Positions 1 through 11,172 of a stretch of DNA of 64,000 bases are shown here, one piece after another; position 1 is the stretch's first letter; each line of letters starts with the position of its first letter. The DNA lies in NCBI RefSeq assembly GCF_010183535.1, contig NC_071332.1:3224001-3288000 (forward strand), written 5' to 3'. The notes under the pieces were generated by a model. That model ran no database searches. It was not told where the DNA came from and saw only the letters and a list, made by a program, of their open reading frames with translations. Origin of the DNA: Caenorhabditis remanei (taxonomy: Eukaryota; Nematoda; Chromadorea; Rhabditida; Rhabditidae). The translations under genes and the position numbers were made by a program.

Positions 1-473
1 TAGAGCAATGACTTTGTAATTTTGAAAAACTTTTTTTTTTGTTCAAAATCTGAGTACAAATACAAAAGGTGGAATTATTTGTACTTTTTCTTGAAGTTTC
101 GAAAATTTACAAACAAATTATTCAAATCTATCATTGAAATCTTCTGTATTTCAATTTCCATTTTAAATTTTTTAAAGTTGTTTTAAAGTTTCGGAGTTTT
201 TGTGAAAGAACTTACAGTAATGGAAATGAAGGGAAAACATCGAGAAATGCGGCGGCCGGATTCGTTGAACCAAATTTTTTATACCTAGACCGTGGATGGC
301 TAATTGAACACCGAATTATAAGTTTTTCTGTAAAAATCTAGTATAATTTTGAAAAGTGCGCCAAGAAAACAGTATAAATAGCATGAAATTCTTCACTTTT
401 TTTTCATTTTTTTTTGTTAACTGCTATTCTGATGACGTTCGACGTTGGACACGTCATTTGCCTTCTGCTCCAG

Positions 474-1009
474 AAGTTCAATGTCTCCATTCTTGAAGAT
501 CCGAAAATATCTCGAGAGGAAACAAAAGTTGCCGTTTGCTTCTGTACTCAAACAATCTATTTATGGTGAGGTTGATGCTGAAGAACAGGACCAGCTCACT
601 GTCGAAGGTGATGGGGATCGGGAGATCGAGTAGTTTAAAGTAACTAATTGATGATTAGTTCAGAATGTCCATAATTCGTTCAAGCCTTCGACGACGTTCT
701 TTCTTTACATTTGAACCAGCGCTGGGCAAATTATTTGACCACGTTTTCAGTTCACCGTGACCGCACAACCTTGTTACCTGAAGTGAGGCACCTAATGTAA
801 GAATTGGTAATTAAAAACGCGGAGAAAGTTTTGAACAGATTGGTTAATTTTCACCAAAGTTATCAAACATTCAAAACAAGAATTCAAATAAGTTGCCCAG
901 CCCTGATTTGGACATCAAGTTTGGAGAAAAGTCATTACCCGAGATGAGATCCAAAAAGCAGTTGACTGCTATCGGCAGCCAGAATGAGGATATCGAACTC
1001 TCCCTGTGA
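474..1009 (+). CDS. possible 3' exons of an unidentified gene (partial)
   Basis: I do not recognise this gene. Three segments join in one open frame across plausible splice sites: 474-565 (acceptor CTCCAG, donor GTGAGG), 751-796 (acceptor TTTTCAG, donor GTAAGA) and 901-1009 (acceptor TGCCCAG, stop TGA at 1007-1009). The phases agree (1+90+1, 2+42+2 and 1+108 bases). The joined fragment encodes about 81 residues. It is rich in charged residues and ends in a short acidic and hydrophobic tail, IELSL. No domain is visible, and I found no convincing upstream exon between 1 and 473. The gene either starts left of the window or is a broken remnant. Its stop lies only about 25 bp from the edge of the large palindrome at 1034, which may have truncated it. 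Three short exons could also match by chance. Confidence 0.3.
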
Positions 1010-2018
1010 AGACGACGCCGATATTTTTTGAAATTTTTTCCAGAATTGAATCATTCGAACTGAAATATCAAGGATAGCATTATAAAATTAGGAGAATATG
1101 ACTGGAATATTATTTAGCTTTATAAAACAAATGATTTCCATTATCAGGTCATGTTATTGACGCTTTAATGATAAAATTTAGCGAAATGTTCCCCTTGTGA
1201 GGTAGGTTAGCAAGATTTTCAACAAAAAAATTGAAAAAAATAAGACTCATACAGTAGCGGTCATAGGTGAGTATACCTCCACTCTTTCATGTGTATCTCA
1301 GCTGAAACAAGTCCGTTTTGCATAATCTTTTTTTTCAAAGATAGATGAAACATTCAGCAATAAGAAAACAAATTTTTTGAAAATGTTAACATTTTTAATT
1401 TTGTCGATAATCGATTTTTCCTGACCGTGATTTGAAAATAATAATTTTAAAAAACTTTTTATTTTTCTTTTGAAGTTATTGAGTTTTTGATATCAAAATG
1501 ATGGAACATGTTCAAATAAACAAAAAATTATGTTGAATTGGTTTCTGAAACCCTAAGCATCGTGCTAGAGCTTAAGAAGTCAAAAATGGCGCCCTGGGGA
1601 AAACCTTCATAACTCATCAAAAAATTATTCAAATTAGCCGAAACATGTATCAAAAAACGTGTTTTGAGTTTTTCTACAAACCAACATCAAAAAATCAATA
1701 TTTTAGAAAAAATAATTTTTCATTTTTTTTTCACTCAAAATTTTTTAATTCCAAATTTTCCTAGATTTTCGATATTTTCTGGCTATAAAACGAACAAAAA
1801 ACTCAAAAATGTGCATGTGAAGTGCTTTATCAATTTTGAGTGAAAAAAATATGAAAAATTATTTTTTCTAAAATAGTTGCCCGCGTATGAATACGGGGTG
1901 ATAGGGTCCTGATAAAATAAGACGACAAATACACAGTTTCTTACAATAAATTTACTTTATTGCAAGAAAATACAATAAGAGAGCGATAAACTTACAAAAC
2001 AATAGTTAAAACAACCAA

Positions 2019-4233
2019 CACACAGAATTTGGTGTTTGTTAATAGTAAAGATTCCTTGGTTTCCTACACTAAGAAACCTGTGCTCAAGTAAACTATTATT
2101 CTGTCTATCACATCCTATTCTACTCTTCCTCACGACATAACAGTAACTCTCTAGGAAGTGCCCGTACAAAAAAATTGCCAACTACAAAAATGAAGCTCTA
2201 CTTTTGATCTGTACGATCCGGTAAAAATCTACTTAATGGGACAATCAGTATTACCATGACACACTCTCAATGTCGCGACGGTTTATGGGGTGGTGAGCCC
2301 GAACCGGCCGCGAGGAATGAGAGGAATTGAACTTAGAAAGACGAGCCAACACAAGTTTTAAATGACAACGGTTTATTCGATAATATACGCGAGTTAAATA
2401 CGATACCTTCAATGTTCCCTTTCGGCTTGGCGTCGATAGACGAAGGAACCTCGGATGATGGTGACGGCAACGTTGGGTTAGGCATTGTAGGCAGGAAACG
2501 GCTACGGCTGGTTGAGATGTTCCTCTCTGTTGAGTAGATACTGATTCATTGCGTTTCTTCCTCCTACATCGACAGTGCCACGTAGTAGGGTCATCAAGAT
2601 AAGGATTTGTGGAGCACGTCGGTCAAGGGAATAATTAAGGGTATCATATCTTCCTCACGTCTATATGAAGTTCATCGTTGTCTAATTAAGAATAGGAGAA
2701 TAATCTACGATTTAGATTGTACCAGTTGTGATAATATAGCTAGGGCTATTATTGTCACGACACTCAAAGTTGACCAATTTCAACTAAAAACGGCCAAAGT
2801 TTGCAACGGTACTGTAGGTTAACGCGACAACACAGTGACATGCGGAGCTGAATCTAGAAACTCAAGCGACTTTAAGACCACTCTCGGAGTCGATCGCGCA
2901 TCGATATACAGGTCATAGGCACACGAAAAAAGTCGACCATCTCCGATTTGCCAATCCTTTTGACCAAAAATAGTATCAAGTGTTCTCAGCAGATTGGGGT
3001 ACTTTTTGGCCGGGTCCGTCACCTGGGTACCTAGGAAAATCAAAAAATCGATATTTTTCGAAAAATTTTCCTGTTGTAGATAGGGATGAAATCTCAACGG
3101 AAAATTCATGTAGACACTATTTTAAGCATTTTTTGTGTTTAAAAGAAATTTCCAGCTCAGCACCTTCATTGTGAAAATTTTGAAAATACATGAATTTTTT
3201 GGGTTTTTTTCATAAAATTGTTTTTATCTCGGCACCCGAGAAGACAGCGTTTTTTATTTGAAATTCAGAATTTGCATAAAATTTAGTAACCATATTGTCC
3301 CTTCCCCTATCTCTATCCCCAAAGAACACTTTTTTTTGGGAAGTATAGGAAAAACTGCGATTTCAATTTTCGAGGCCTTCCGGTAAATTATTTTTGATGT
3401 TTCAAACTGATGGTTTTTTATAATTTTTTATTCAACCATGTCGTTTTTCTTCAGTCCTGATACAATTTTCTATCATACCACAAAAAATGTTTCGAAAAAA
3501 CAGAATTTTTTGAATTGTTGAAGTTTTTTTCCAGAATTGAATCATTCGAACTGAAATATCAAGGATAGCATTATAAAATTAGGAGAATATGACTGGAATA
3601 TTATTTAGCTTTATAAAACAAATGATTTCCATTATCAGGTCATGTTATTGACGCTTTAATGATAAAATTTAGCGAAATGTTCCCCTTGTGAGGTAGGTTA
3701 GCAAGATTTTCAACAAAAAAATTGAAAAAAATAAGACTCATACAGTAGCGGTCATAGGTGAGTATACCTCCACTCTTTCATGTGTATCTCAGCTGAAACA
3801 AGTCCGTTTTGCATAATCTTTTTTTTCAAAGATAGATGAAACATTCAGCAATAAGAAAACAAATTTTTTGAAAATGTTAACATTTTTAATTTTGTCGATA
3901 ATCGATTTTTCCTGACCGTGATTTGAAAATAATAATTTTAAAAAACTTTTTATTTTTCTTTTGAAGTTATTGAGTTTTTGATATCAAAATGATGGAACAT
4001 GTTCAAATAAACAAAAAATTATGTTGAATTGGTTTCTGAAACCCTAAGCATCGTGCTAGAGCTTAAGAAGTCAAAAATGGCGCCCTGGGGAAAACCTTCA
4101 TAACTCATCAAAAAATTATTCAAATTAGCCGAAACATGTATCAAAAAACGTGTTTTGAGTTTTTCTACAAACCAACATCAAAAAATCAATATTTTAGAAA
4201 AAATAATTTTTCATATTTTTTTCACTCAAAATT
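2019..4233 (+). repeat. left arm of 2.2 kb inverted repeat
   Basis: This is the reverse complement of 4751-6965, 2,215 bp long, with about 517 bp between the arms. Matching was checked at both ends and at several internal points, including translated frames that are identical in mirror image. It contains a solo LTR at 2271-2762. The outer boundary falls in CACACAGAATTT, after which the two sides differ. Confidence 0.9.
2271..2762 (-). mobile_element. solo LTR (mirror copy)
   Basis: This is the mirror image of the LTR at 6222-6713, within the left palindrome arm. It is flanked by CTCAA at 2266-2270 and 2763-2767, the reverse complement of the TTGAG target duplication seen on the right. Because its flanks are identical to the right copy, it arose by duplication of the whole arm and not by a second insertion. 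Confidence 0.75.
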
Positions 4234-4286
4234 GATAAAGCACTTCACATGCACATTTTTGAGTTTTTTGTTCGTTTTATAGCCAG

Positions 4287-4617
4287 TGGCAAGGTACCCT
4301 CATAACCCTGTAGTTCTCCGAGTCCTCACAATAAATACGCAACGACACTCCGCCAAAGGCTCACGCGCCTACCGTAACCTCAGCGCGTCAGTTCACGTGG
4401 ACACGTGTACTCCACGTGGCAACAAGTAGTTTCTGGAGTCGGTTGGCTTTCAGAGTTTAGTTCTAGTTTTAGCGTTGGTTGTTTTAACTATTGTTTTGTA
4501 AGTTTATCGCTCTCTTATTGTATTTTCTTGCAATAAAGTAAATTTATTGTAAGAAACTGTGTATTTGTCGTCTTATTTTATCAGGACCCTATCACCCCGT
4601 ATTCATACGCGGGCAAC
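4287..4617 (+). mobile_element. 331-bp LTR-like insert between 97-bp direct duplications
   Basis: The block begins TGGCAAGGTACC and ends CGCGGGCAAC, and carries an AATAAA near 4533. It is flanked by a 97 bp direct duplication, 4190-4286 and 4618-4714. Elsewhere in the island the same host sequence is interrupted at the same 3' junction (left side, 1876). The size and internal poly(A) signal suggest a short LTR or a processed insert. The 97 bp duplication is far longer than the 4-6 bp expected for LTR integration, so it probably reflects repair or recombination. Confidence 0.5.
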
Positions 4618-4750
4618 TATTTTAGAAAAAATAATTTTTCATATTTTTTTCACTCAAAATTGATAAAGCACTTCACATGCACATTTTTGAGTTTTTTGTT
4701 CGTTTTATAGCCAGAAAATATCGAAAATCTAGGAAAATTTGGAATTAAAA

Positions 4751-6965
4751 AATTTTGAGTGAAAAAAATATGAAAAATTATTTTTTCTAAAATATTGATT
4801 TTTTGATGTTGGTTTGTAGAAAAACTCAAAACACGTTTTTTGATACATGTTTCGGCTAATTTGAATAATTTTTTGATGAGTTATGAAGGTTTTCCCCAGG
4901 GCGCCATTTTTGACTTCTTAAGCTCTAGCACGATGCTTAGGGTTTCAGAAACCAATTCAACATAATTTTTTGTTTATTTGAACATGTTCCATCATTTTGA
5001 TATCAAAAACTCAATAACTTCAAAAGAAAAATAAAAAGTTTTTTAAAATTATTATTTTCAAATCACGGTCAGGAAAAATCGATTATCGACAAAATTAAAA
5101 ATGTTAACATTTTCAAAAAATTTGTTTTCTTATTGCTGAATGTTTCATCTATCTTTGAAAAAAAAGATTATGCAAAACGGACTTGTTTCAGCTGAGATAC
5201 ACATGAAAGAGTGGAGGTATACTCACCTATGACCGCTACTGTATGAGTCTTATTTTTTTCAATTTTTTTGTTGAAAATCTTGCTAACCTACCTCACAAGG
5301 GGAACATTTCGCTAAATTTTATCATTAAAGCGTCAATAACATGACCTGATAATGGAAATCATTTGTTTTATAAAGCTAAATAATATTCCAGTCATATTCT
5401 CCTAATTTTATAATGCTATCCTTGATATTTCAGTTCGAATGATTCAATTCTGGAAAAAAACTTCAACAATTCAAAAAATTCTGTTTTTTCGAAACATTTT
5501 TTGTGGTATGATAGAAAATTGTATCAGGACTGAAGAAAAACGACATGGTTGAATAAAAAATTATAAAAAACCATCAGTTTGAAACATCAAAAATAATTTA
5601 CCGGAAGGCCTCGAAAATTGAAATCGCAGTTTTTCCTATACTTCCCAAAAAAAAGTGTTCTTTGGGGATAGAGATAGGGGAAGGGACAATATGGTTACTA
5701 AATTTTATGCAAATTCTGAATTTCAAATAAAAAACGCTGTCTTCTCGGGTGCCGAGATAAAAACAATTTTATGAAAAAAACCCAAAAAATTCATGTATTT
5801 TCAAAATTTTCACAATGAAGGTGCTGAGCTGGAAATTTCTTTTAAACACAAAAAATGCTTAAAATAGTGTCTACATGAATTTTCCGTTGAGATTTCATCC
5901 CTATCTACAACAGGAAAATTTTTCGAAAAATATCGATTTTTTGATTTTCCTAGGTACCCAGGTGACGGACCCGGCCAAAAAGTACCCCAATCTGCTGAGA
6001 ACACTTGATACTATTTTTGGTCAAAAGGATTGGCAAATCGGAGATGGTCGACTTTTTTCGTGTGCCTATGACCTGTATATCGATGCGCGATCGACTCCGA
6101 GAGTGGTCTTAAAGTCGCTTGAGTTTCTAGATTCAGCTCCGCATGTCACTGTGTTGTCGCGTTAACCTACAGTACCGTTGCAAACTTTGGCCGTTTTTAG
6201 TTGAAATTGGTCAACTTTGAGTGTCGTGACAATAATAGCCCTAGCTATATTATCACAACTGGTACAATCTAAATCGTAGATTATTCTCCTATTCTTAATT
6301 AGACAACGATGAACTTCATATAGACGTGAGGAAGATATGATACCCTTAATTATTCCCTTGACCGACGTGCTCCACAAATCCTTATCTTGATGACCCTACT
6401 ACGTGGCACTGTCGATGTAGGAGGAAGAAACGCAATGAATCAGTATCTACTCAACAGAGAGGAACATCTCAACCAGCCGTAGCCGTTTCCTGCCTACAAT
6501 GCCTAACCCAACGTTGCCGTCACCATCATCCGAGGTTCCTTCGTCTATCGACGCCAAGCCGAAAGGGAACATTGAAGGTATCGTATTTAACTCGCGTATA
6601 TTATCGAATAAACCGTTGTCATTTAAAACTTGTGTTGGCTCGTCTTTCTAAGTTCAATTCCTCTCATTCCTCGCGGCCGGTTCGGGCTCACCACCCCATA
6701 AACCGTCGCGACATTGAGAGTGTGTCATGGTAATACTGATTGTCCCATTAAGTAGATTTTTACCGGATCGTACAGATCAAAAGTAGAGCTTCATTTTTGT
6801 AGTTGGCAATTTTTTTGTACGGGCACTTCCTAGAGAGTTACTGTTATGTCGTGAGGAAGAGTAGAATAGGATGTGATAGACAGAATAATAGTTTACTTGA
6901 GCACAGGTTTCTTAGTGTAGGAAACCAAGGAATCTTTACTATTAACAAACACCAAATTCTGTGTG
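4751..6965 (-). repeat. right arm of 2.2 kb inverted repeat
   Basis: This is the mirror copy of 2019-4233 and contains the solo LTR at 6222-6713. Beyond 6965 the sequence continues as a TGTGTGTATG run that the left side lacks. At the inner end it runs on into 4474-4750, which is itself mirrored at 1742-2019. Confidence 0.9.
6222..6713 (+). mobile_element. solo LTR with 5-bp target duplication
   Basis: This 492 bp block starts TGTCGTGACA and ends TGTCGCGACA-like in inverse (…CGTCGCGACA). The ends follow the TG...CA rule of LTRs and form imperfect terminal inverted repeats. The 5 bp TTGAG occurs directly on both sides (6217-6221 and 6714-6718). An AATAAA lies about 100 bp before the 3' end. 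The interrupted sequence (…CAACTTTGAG/AGTGTGTCAT…) occurs uninterrupted near 63,710-63,730 and, inverted, near 7,575. No gag or pol sequence is present, so this is a solo LTR left by recombination between two LTRs. Confidence 0.78.
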
Positions 6966-8381
6966 TATGTGTGTATGTCGCCGATCCTACCGCCCTCCCT
7001 ACTGAACCGATTTTCTTCGAACTTGGACCAAAAGATCAGAAATTTTCCCCTCGCAATGCCCGTCTATTTTTTTTAGTTAGAATAGGTCTCGACTAGGTCA
7101 CTAGGTGAAAAACACGGTTTTCAAGCCTTTCAGTGGTTTTGGCTTCCGAAATAGGGAAATAGGAGTTCACGGGGGAAATAATTATAGAACTTTTTCTTTC
7201 TTCAAATGAATTCATTTCTTCAAATTTTCAACACGGGTGGTGTAGAAAAAGAGGTTGAGCAGCCGTTAGGCTGCGTTAACCGACTGGTAATCAATAATTA
7301 AGAGTTCAATACTACGTAGAGTTCACGTCACGTTAATGCCAACGAGGGCGGCCACGTTCCTTGCCAACAGGTACATATCGTGAAAATAATTTATCCCTCA
7401 AATCGACCAATTTCAGTGCAAAATAGTGCGATTTTTGTACTATCCTCTTAAAATGACCATAACTCTCTAGGTAGTGTCCGTACAAAAAAGTTGTCAACTA
7501 CAAAAATGGAGCTCTACCTATGTTCTGTATAATTCATAAAAATCTACTTCATGAGACAATCAGTATTACCATACCACACTCTCAAAGTTGACCAATTTCA
7601 ACTGAGAACTGAAAAAAAGTTTGCAACCTTTTGGACGGTACTGTACTGGCGCGCGCGCACTTCTCGCTGCTATTTTGTCAATCTCGCTTTCAAAATGGAG
7701 AATTTCGGAACTCTTAGGCGCTGGCGGCGGCACGTTAGGTGCGGATGTTATTCTCGTTACCTACTAGATAACTAAATAAATGGGAGAATACAACACAAGA
7801 AATTATGGTAAGTTGTGATTAAGGAACTTCGTCGTAGCTTGATTACCTACTAGAAAAAATGAGAAAAAAGCTTATCACTTTTCCAACAATTCGCAAAAAA
7901 CATTCCATGTTTATGACAAAAATGAGCTGAGATACAGGAGTTTGAAAATTACAGAAAATTTTGGCATTTCAAAAATGACTTTTTTCGGAGGTGGGGAGTG
8001 AATACTAAAATCAAACGCGCTCCGCTGAAAAATTTTAGCGTGAAATTCAACTTTTTTAAAATTTTACATATTTTTTTGGTAGAATTGATATAAAAAAAGA
8101 CGCGCGACAGTCAAAAAACTTACAAAAAATGCGGGAAAACTGGCATAAATCAACTCAAAAAGTGGTCGAAACGGCACAAGGAAAGAGCGAATTGAAAAAA
8201 TTAAAATTTGAATTTGTCTCCAAGTCTACTGGAGCCCCAGCCCTCGTGGGCCTACAAAAAACAACATTTTTGTGTGATTTACATTCAATATAAGGGGGTC
8301 TGAAAACATTTCTAAAAGTTTTCAGGGATATGATTTGAGAAGCATTCCATATTATCGTAGCGTATTATAACAATATAAAAA
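6966..8381. repeat. gene-free stretch with dispersed repeats
   Basis: I see no gene here. At 7440-7640 there is a copy of a dispersed repeat containing CGTACAAAAAAGTTGTCAAC and GACAATCAGTATTACCAT, also found at 2160-2290, 6720-6830 and 63,700-63,960. The 6970-7100 part has an open frame with no recognisable domain. The remainder, 7800-8380, is AT-rich with no structure I can name. Confidence 0.5.
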
Positions 8382-11172
8382 TTAATTCAGTTCAAAAGCT
8401 CTTGGATGAATTCGAAAATGGAAACTGGCTGTTGGATCGTCCCTCTGTATATGAAACCATCCGATTCTCCCATTTTCTTGTGTAATTGTCACGATAGACT
8501 CATCACTTTCCCTGACAAGATGATAACCAGTTCTGATGGTGTTTCCTGATGCAACGAGCACTTCGTGTCGAAACCGATGAACTTGGATTGATTTGTTGCT
8601 GAAATTCGGATCGTATCTCAAAAACGTGAATAGATATCAAAAAGTCGTCAACTATAAAAATGAAGATCAAATCTAGTTCTAAATTTTTGTAATTGATAAC
8701 TATTCACGTTTTTGAGATATGACGTTAAAGATGTATAGATTTTTCACTCAAAAGATCCCATCTCTGAACGTTCCTCCCTTGGCACTGAGTTGTCACAGTT
8801 ATTCAAATTTTAGTTAGTTTTGTAGATCAAATATAGATCTTCATTTTTGCAGTTGATACCTTTTTGATTGCTATTCACCCCACTATGATACGCGTCTCCA
8901 AAGTTTGGTAGGTGCCGCGGCGAGAGGGAGAGACGCAGAGAAACGGCGGTGTCTGCCTACTCTGCGTCTCTCCACTAGGGTGCTTATCTTTAAAAGCGCA
9001 TATCTTAAAAACGTGAATAGCTATCGAAAAGTTGTCGACTACAAAAATGAAGATCTTGGTTTGATCTACAAAACAAACTAAAATTCAAAAAATTGTGATA
9101 ACTTAGAGCCAAGGGAGAAGCGTTCAAATATGGGATCTTTTCAGGAAAAATCAATACGTGCTGATTTTTAAAGACACATATCTCTAAAACGAAAAGAGCT
9201 ATTACAAAGTTGACAATTACAAAAATGAAGATCTTGGTTTGATCTACACAGGAAATGTAAATTTGAAGCTATTTAACAATGCCATGCAGAGTTACAAACC
9301 TCAAAATAGCGTTCCTATAATGGTGCTCATAAGAAATCATGTGTTCGCTTTTCAATCCTTGAACATACGAATCGACATCCAATTCGTCCAGTGACTCCAA
9401 CATTAAACACTTCCACGCCGGTGTCCAACCCTCTCTCCACATCTCAACAAGCCGTCCGAAATCCCTGTTCGACAGATTTGATCTACACAGATAGACGTTT
9501 TCCGACGGGATACCGATGAGTTGTTCCAGTGAGATCCAGTAGGAGTGATCAACGTTCAAAAATTGGGGAGAGTGTCTGAAGAAGTCAAATTGAAATGTGT
9601 CACCATCACGAGGCTCGAACAACAATTTCAGCTGCAACGTGGCATTCTGACGATTGATTATTGAAAGTGCCAGACGGTCGTTTATCGATTTTTCACTCTT
9701 GATTTCGAAAATCTCTATTCTATTCTCTTCTGATATCAATTCCATCACACTATCGATTTCTTCTTCTTCATATAGATCACAGTCAAGATGGATCGTTTTC
9801 AGGGGAACATTGAATAAGTCGGATAGGTAGATCACCCAATTTTTCGATGTGAAAACTAGGTTTTCAGAGTGGAAGACGTGAGTGGTGTACTCGGTGACGT
9901 AGGGAGGATCGCTGCAAATTTAATGGTGCGTTGCTTGTCGCGTAGCGTGTCAACTCACTCTGGCAACCATTCCTTATAGGGTACCAACTTCTCCTCGGGT
10001 ACCCACTTCTCTATCTGGAATCTCTTCCCTTCATTTGACCCAATTTTCAGCACTAAATCAGTCATTGGACAAGAGAGAAACCTCATTGAAATTTGGGGAT
10101 TCAAGGAGAATGTGACTTGAAATGATTCGATTTTTGATTTCAGCTTGCTACTGGCTCGAAACGCTTTGCACATTGATTTGGAGCGTTTACTGCATAACGA
10201 TAAAGATATTCTGCAAATTTATAAGTAGATCAAAAACAGGGCTACATTTTAGTAGTTGATGGTTTTCCTCTAGCTCCGCCCACTTTCGAGATATAACAAT
10301 ATCAAACTTCTAAATTTTGCAGCTTGAAACTAGGCTATTTTTACTTAATTTTTTTATTTAATTATTACTTTTCTGGTAGATCAAATACGAATCTTCACTT
10401 TTGTAGTTGACAAAATTTTGATAGCTATTCACGCTTTTGAGATATGCCTCTTTAAAGATTAGAATGTATTGATTCTTCACTCAAAAGATCCCATCTCTGA
10501 ACGTCTCTCCCTTGGCACTGAGTTGTCACAGTTTTTCAAATTTTAGTTAATTTTGTAGATCAAATATAGATCTTCATTTTTGCAGTTGATACCTTTTTGA
10601 TAGCTATTCATCCCACTGAGATATGCGTCTCCAAATTTCGGTAGGTGCCGCCCCGCGAGAGGGAGAGACGATGAGAAGCGGAGGTGTCTGCCTTCTCTGC
10701 GACTCTCCGCTAGGTTGCTTATCTTTAAAGACGCATATCTCAAAAACGTGAATAGCTATGAAAAAGTTGTCAACTACAAAAATGGAGAACTATGTTTGAT
10801 CTACAAAACAAACCAAAATTCAAAAAACTGTGATAAGTTAGAGCCAAGGGAGAAGCGTTCAAATATGGGATCTTTTCAGGAAAAATCAATACGTGCTGAT
10901 TTTTAAAGACGCATATCTCTAAAACGAAAAGAGCTATTAGAAAGTTGACAATTACAAAAATGAAGTCCAGGATTTGATCTACAAGGAAAATCAATAAGTT
11001 CAAAAATTGGATTGAATATGACGAAGTTACAAATGGTCAAAGTTGACCATTTTGAAATTTAGAAGAAAAAACAAGAACTATTTCTTTAAACTCACAATTC
11101 AAGCGGTGTCATCCATTGTAAAATAGAATTTAATAAAATTATTGGAAGACGGAAAATAGGTAGTTTCGACAT
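8382..11172 (-). CDS. F-box protein with FBA_2-type associated domain
   Basis: Exons on the minus strand: 11096-11172, 9959-10210, 9300-9911 and 8382-8598. They sum to 1,158 bp and encode 385 residues. All introns are GT-AG with matching phases. Residues 1-43 form the nematode F-box (PIFRLPIILLNSILQWM, then PLELISLSLCSKRSK), interrupted by intron 1. From about residue 140 lies an FBA_2-like region with characteristic stretches (YLSDLFNVPLKTIHLD, HSYWISLEQLIG, SNLSNRDF). The C-terminus (GYHLVRESDESIVTITQE) matches the usual G-Y-D-I-R-R-x-D-G ending of this family. F-box proteins link substrates to SCF ubiquitin ligases through SKP1; the target is unknown. Introns 1 and 3 are long (885 and 701 bp) because each carries a copy of the same palindromic repeat. 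An unspliced end at 9269 is possible, but the spliced tail fits the family better. Confidence 0.87.
8640..9250. repeat. large palindromic repeat, copy in F-box intron 3
   Basis: The arms contain AGTTGTCACAG with CCCTTGGCAC outside, and GTTGTC(A/G)ACTACAAAAATG inside. The centre is the GC-rich stem GAGAGACGCAGAGAAACGGC with its inverse TCTGCGTCTC. The inner core is 8823-9071. It closely matches the copy at 10,370-10,990 in intron 1 of the same gene. Confidence 0.75.
10370..10990. repeat. large palindromic repeat, copy in F-box intron 1
   Basis: This has the same architecture as 8640-9250. The core is 10,555-10,805, with AAGATCTTCATTTTTGCAG-like arms and a central GAGAGACG...GCGACTCTC stem. 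Outside the core lies an inverted pair based on CTTGGCACTGAGTTGTCACAG / GAGCCAAGGGAGAAG. Confidence 0.75.

Larger units (their letters stand above)
1034..6965. mobile_element. composite palindromic repeat island
   Basis: This island is built from inverted copies of one sequence. The block 2019-4233 is the reverse complement of 4751-6965 (paired positions sum to 8984). The block 1034-2019 is the reverse complement of about 4474-5459 (positions sum to 6493). As a result about 702 bp occur three times: 1041-1742, 3532-4233 and, inverted, 4751-5452. The arms look nearly identical; the first copy shows one base difference near 1723. No transposase or reverse transcriptase is encoded. The short open frames inside are mirror images and show no domain. 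The island could be a young foldback element, a segmental inversion-duplication, or a false palindrome from assembly. Confidence 0.85.

Noticed and set aside
2607..6377. Mirror-image open frames inside the palindrome (for example 96 residues at 2,819-3,109 and 5,875-6,165)
   Set aside because: They show no domain, start codon context or splice partners. They exist in duplicate only because the DNA is palindromic.
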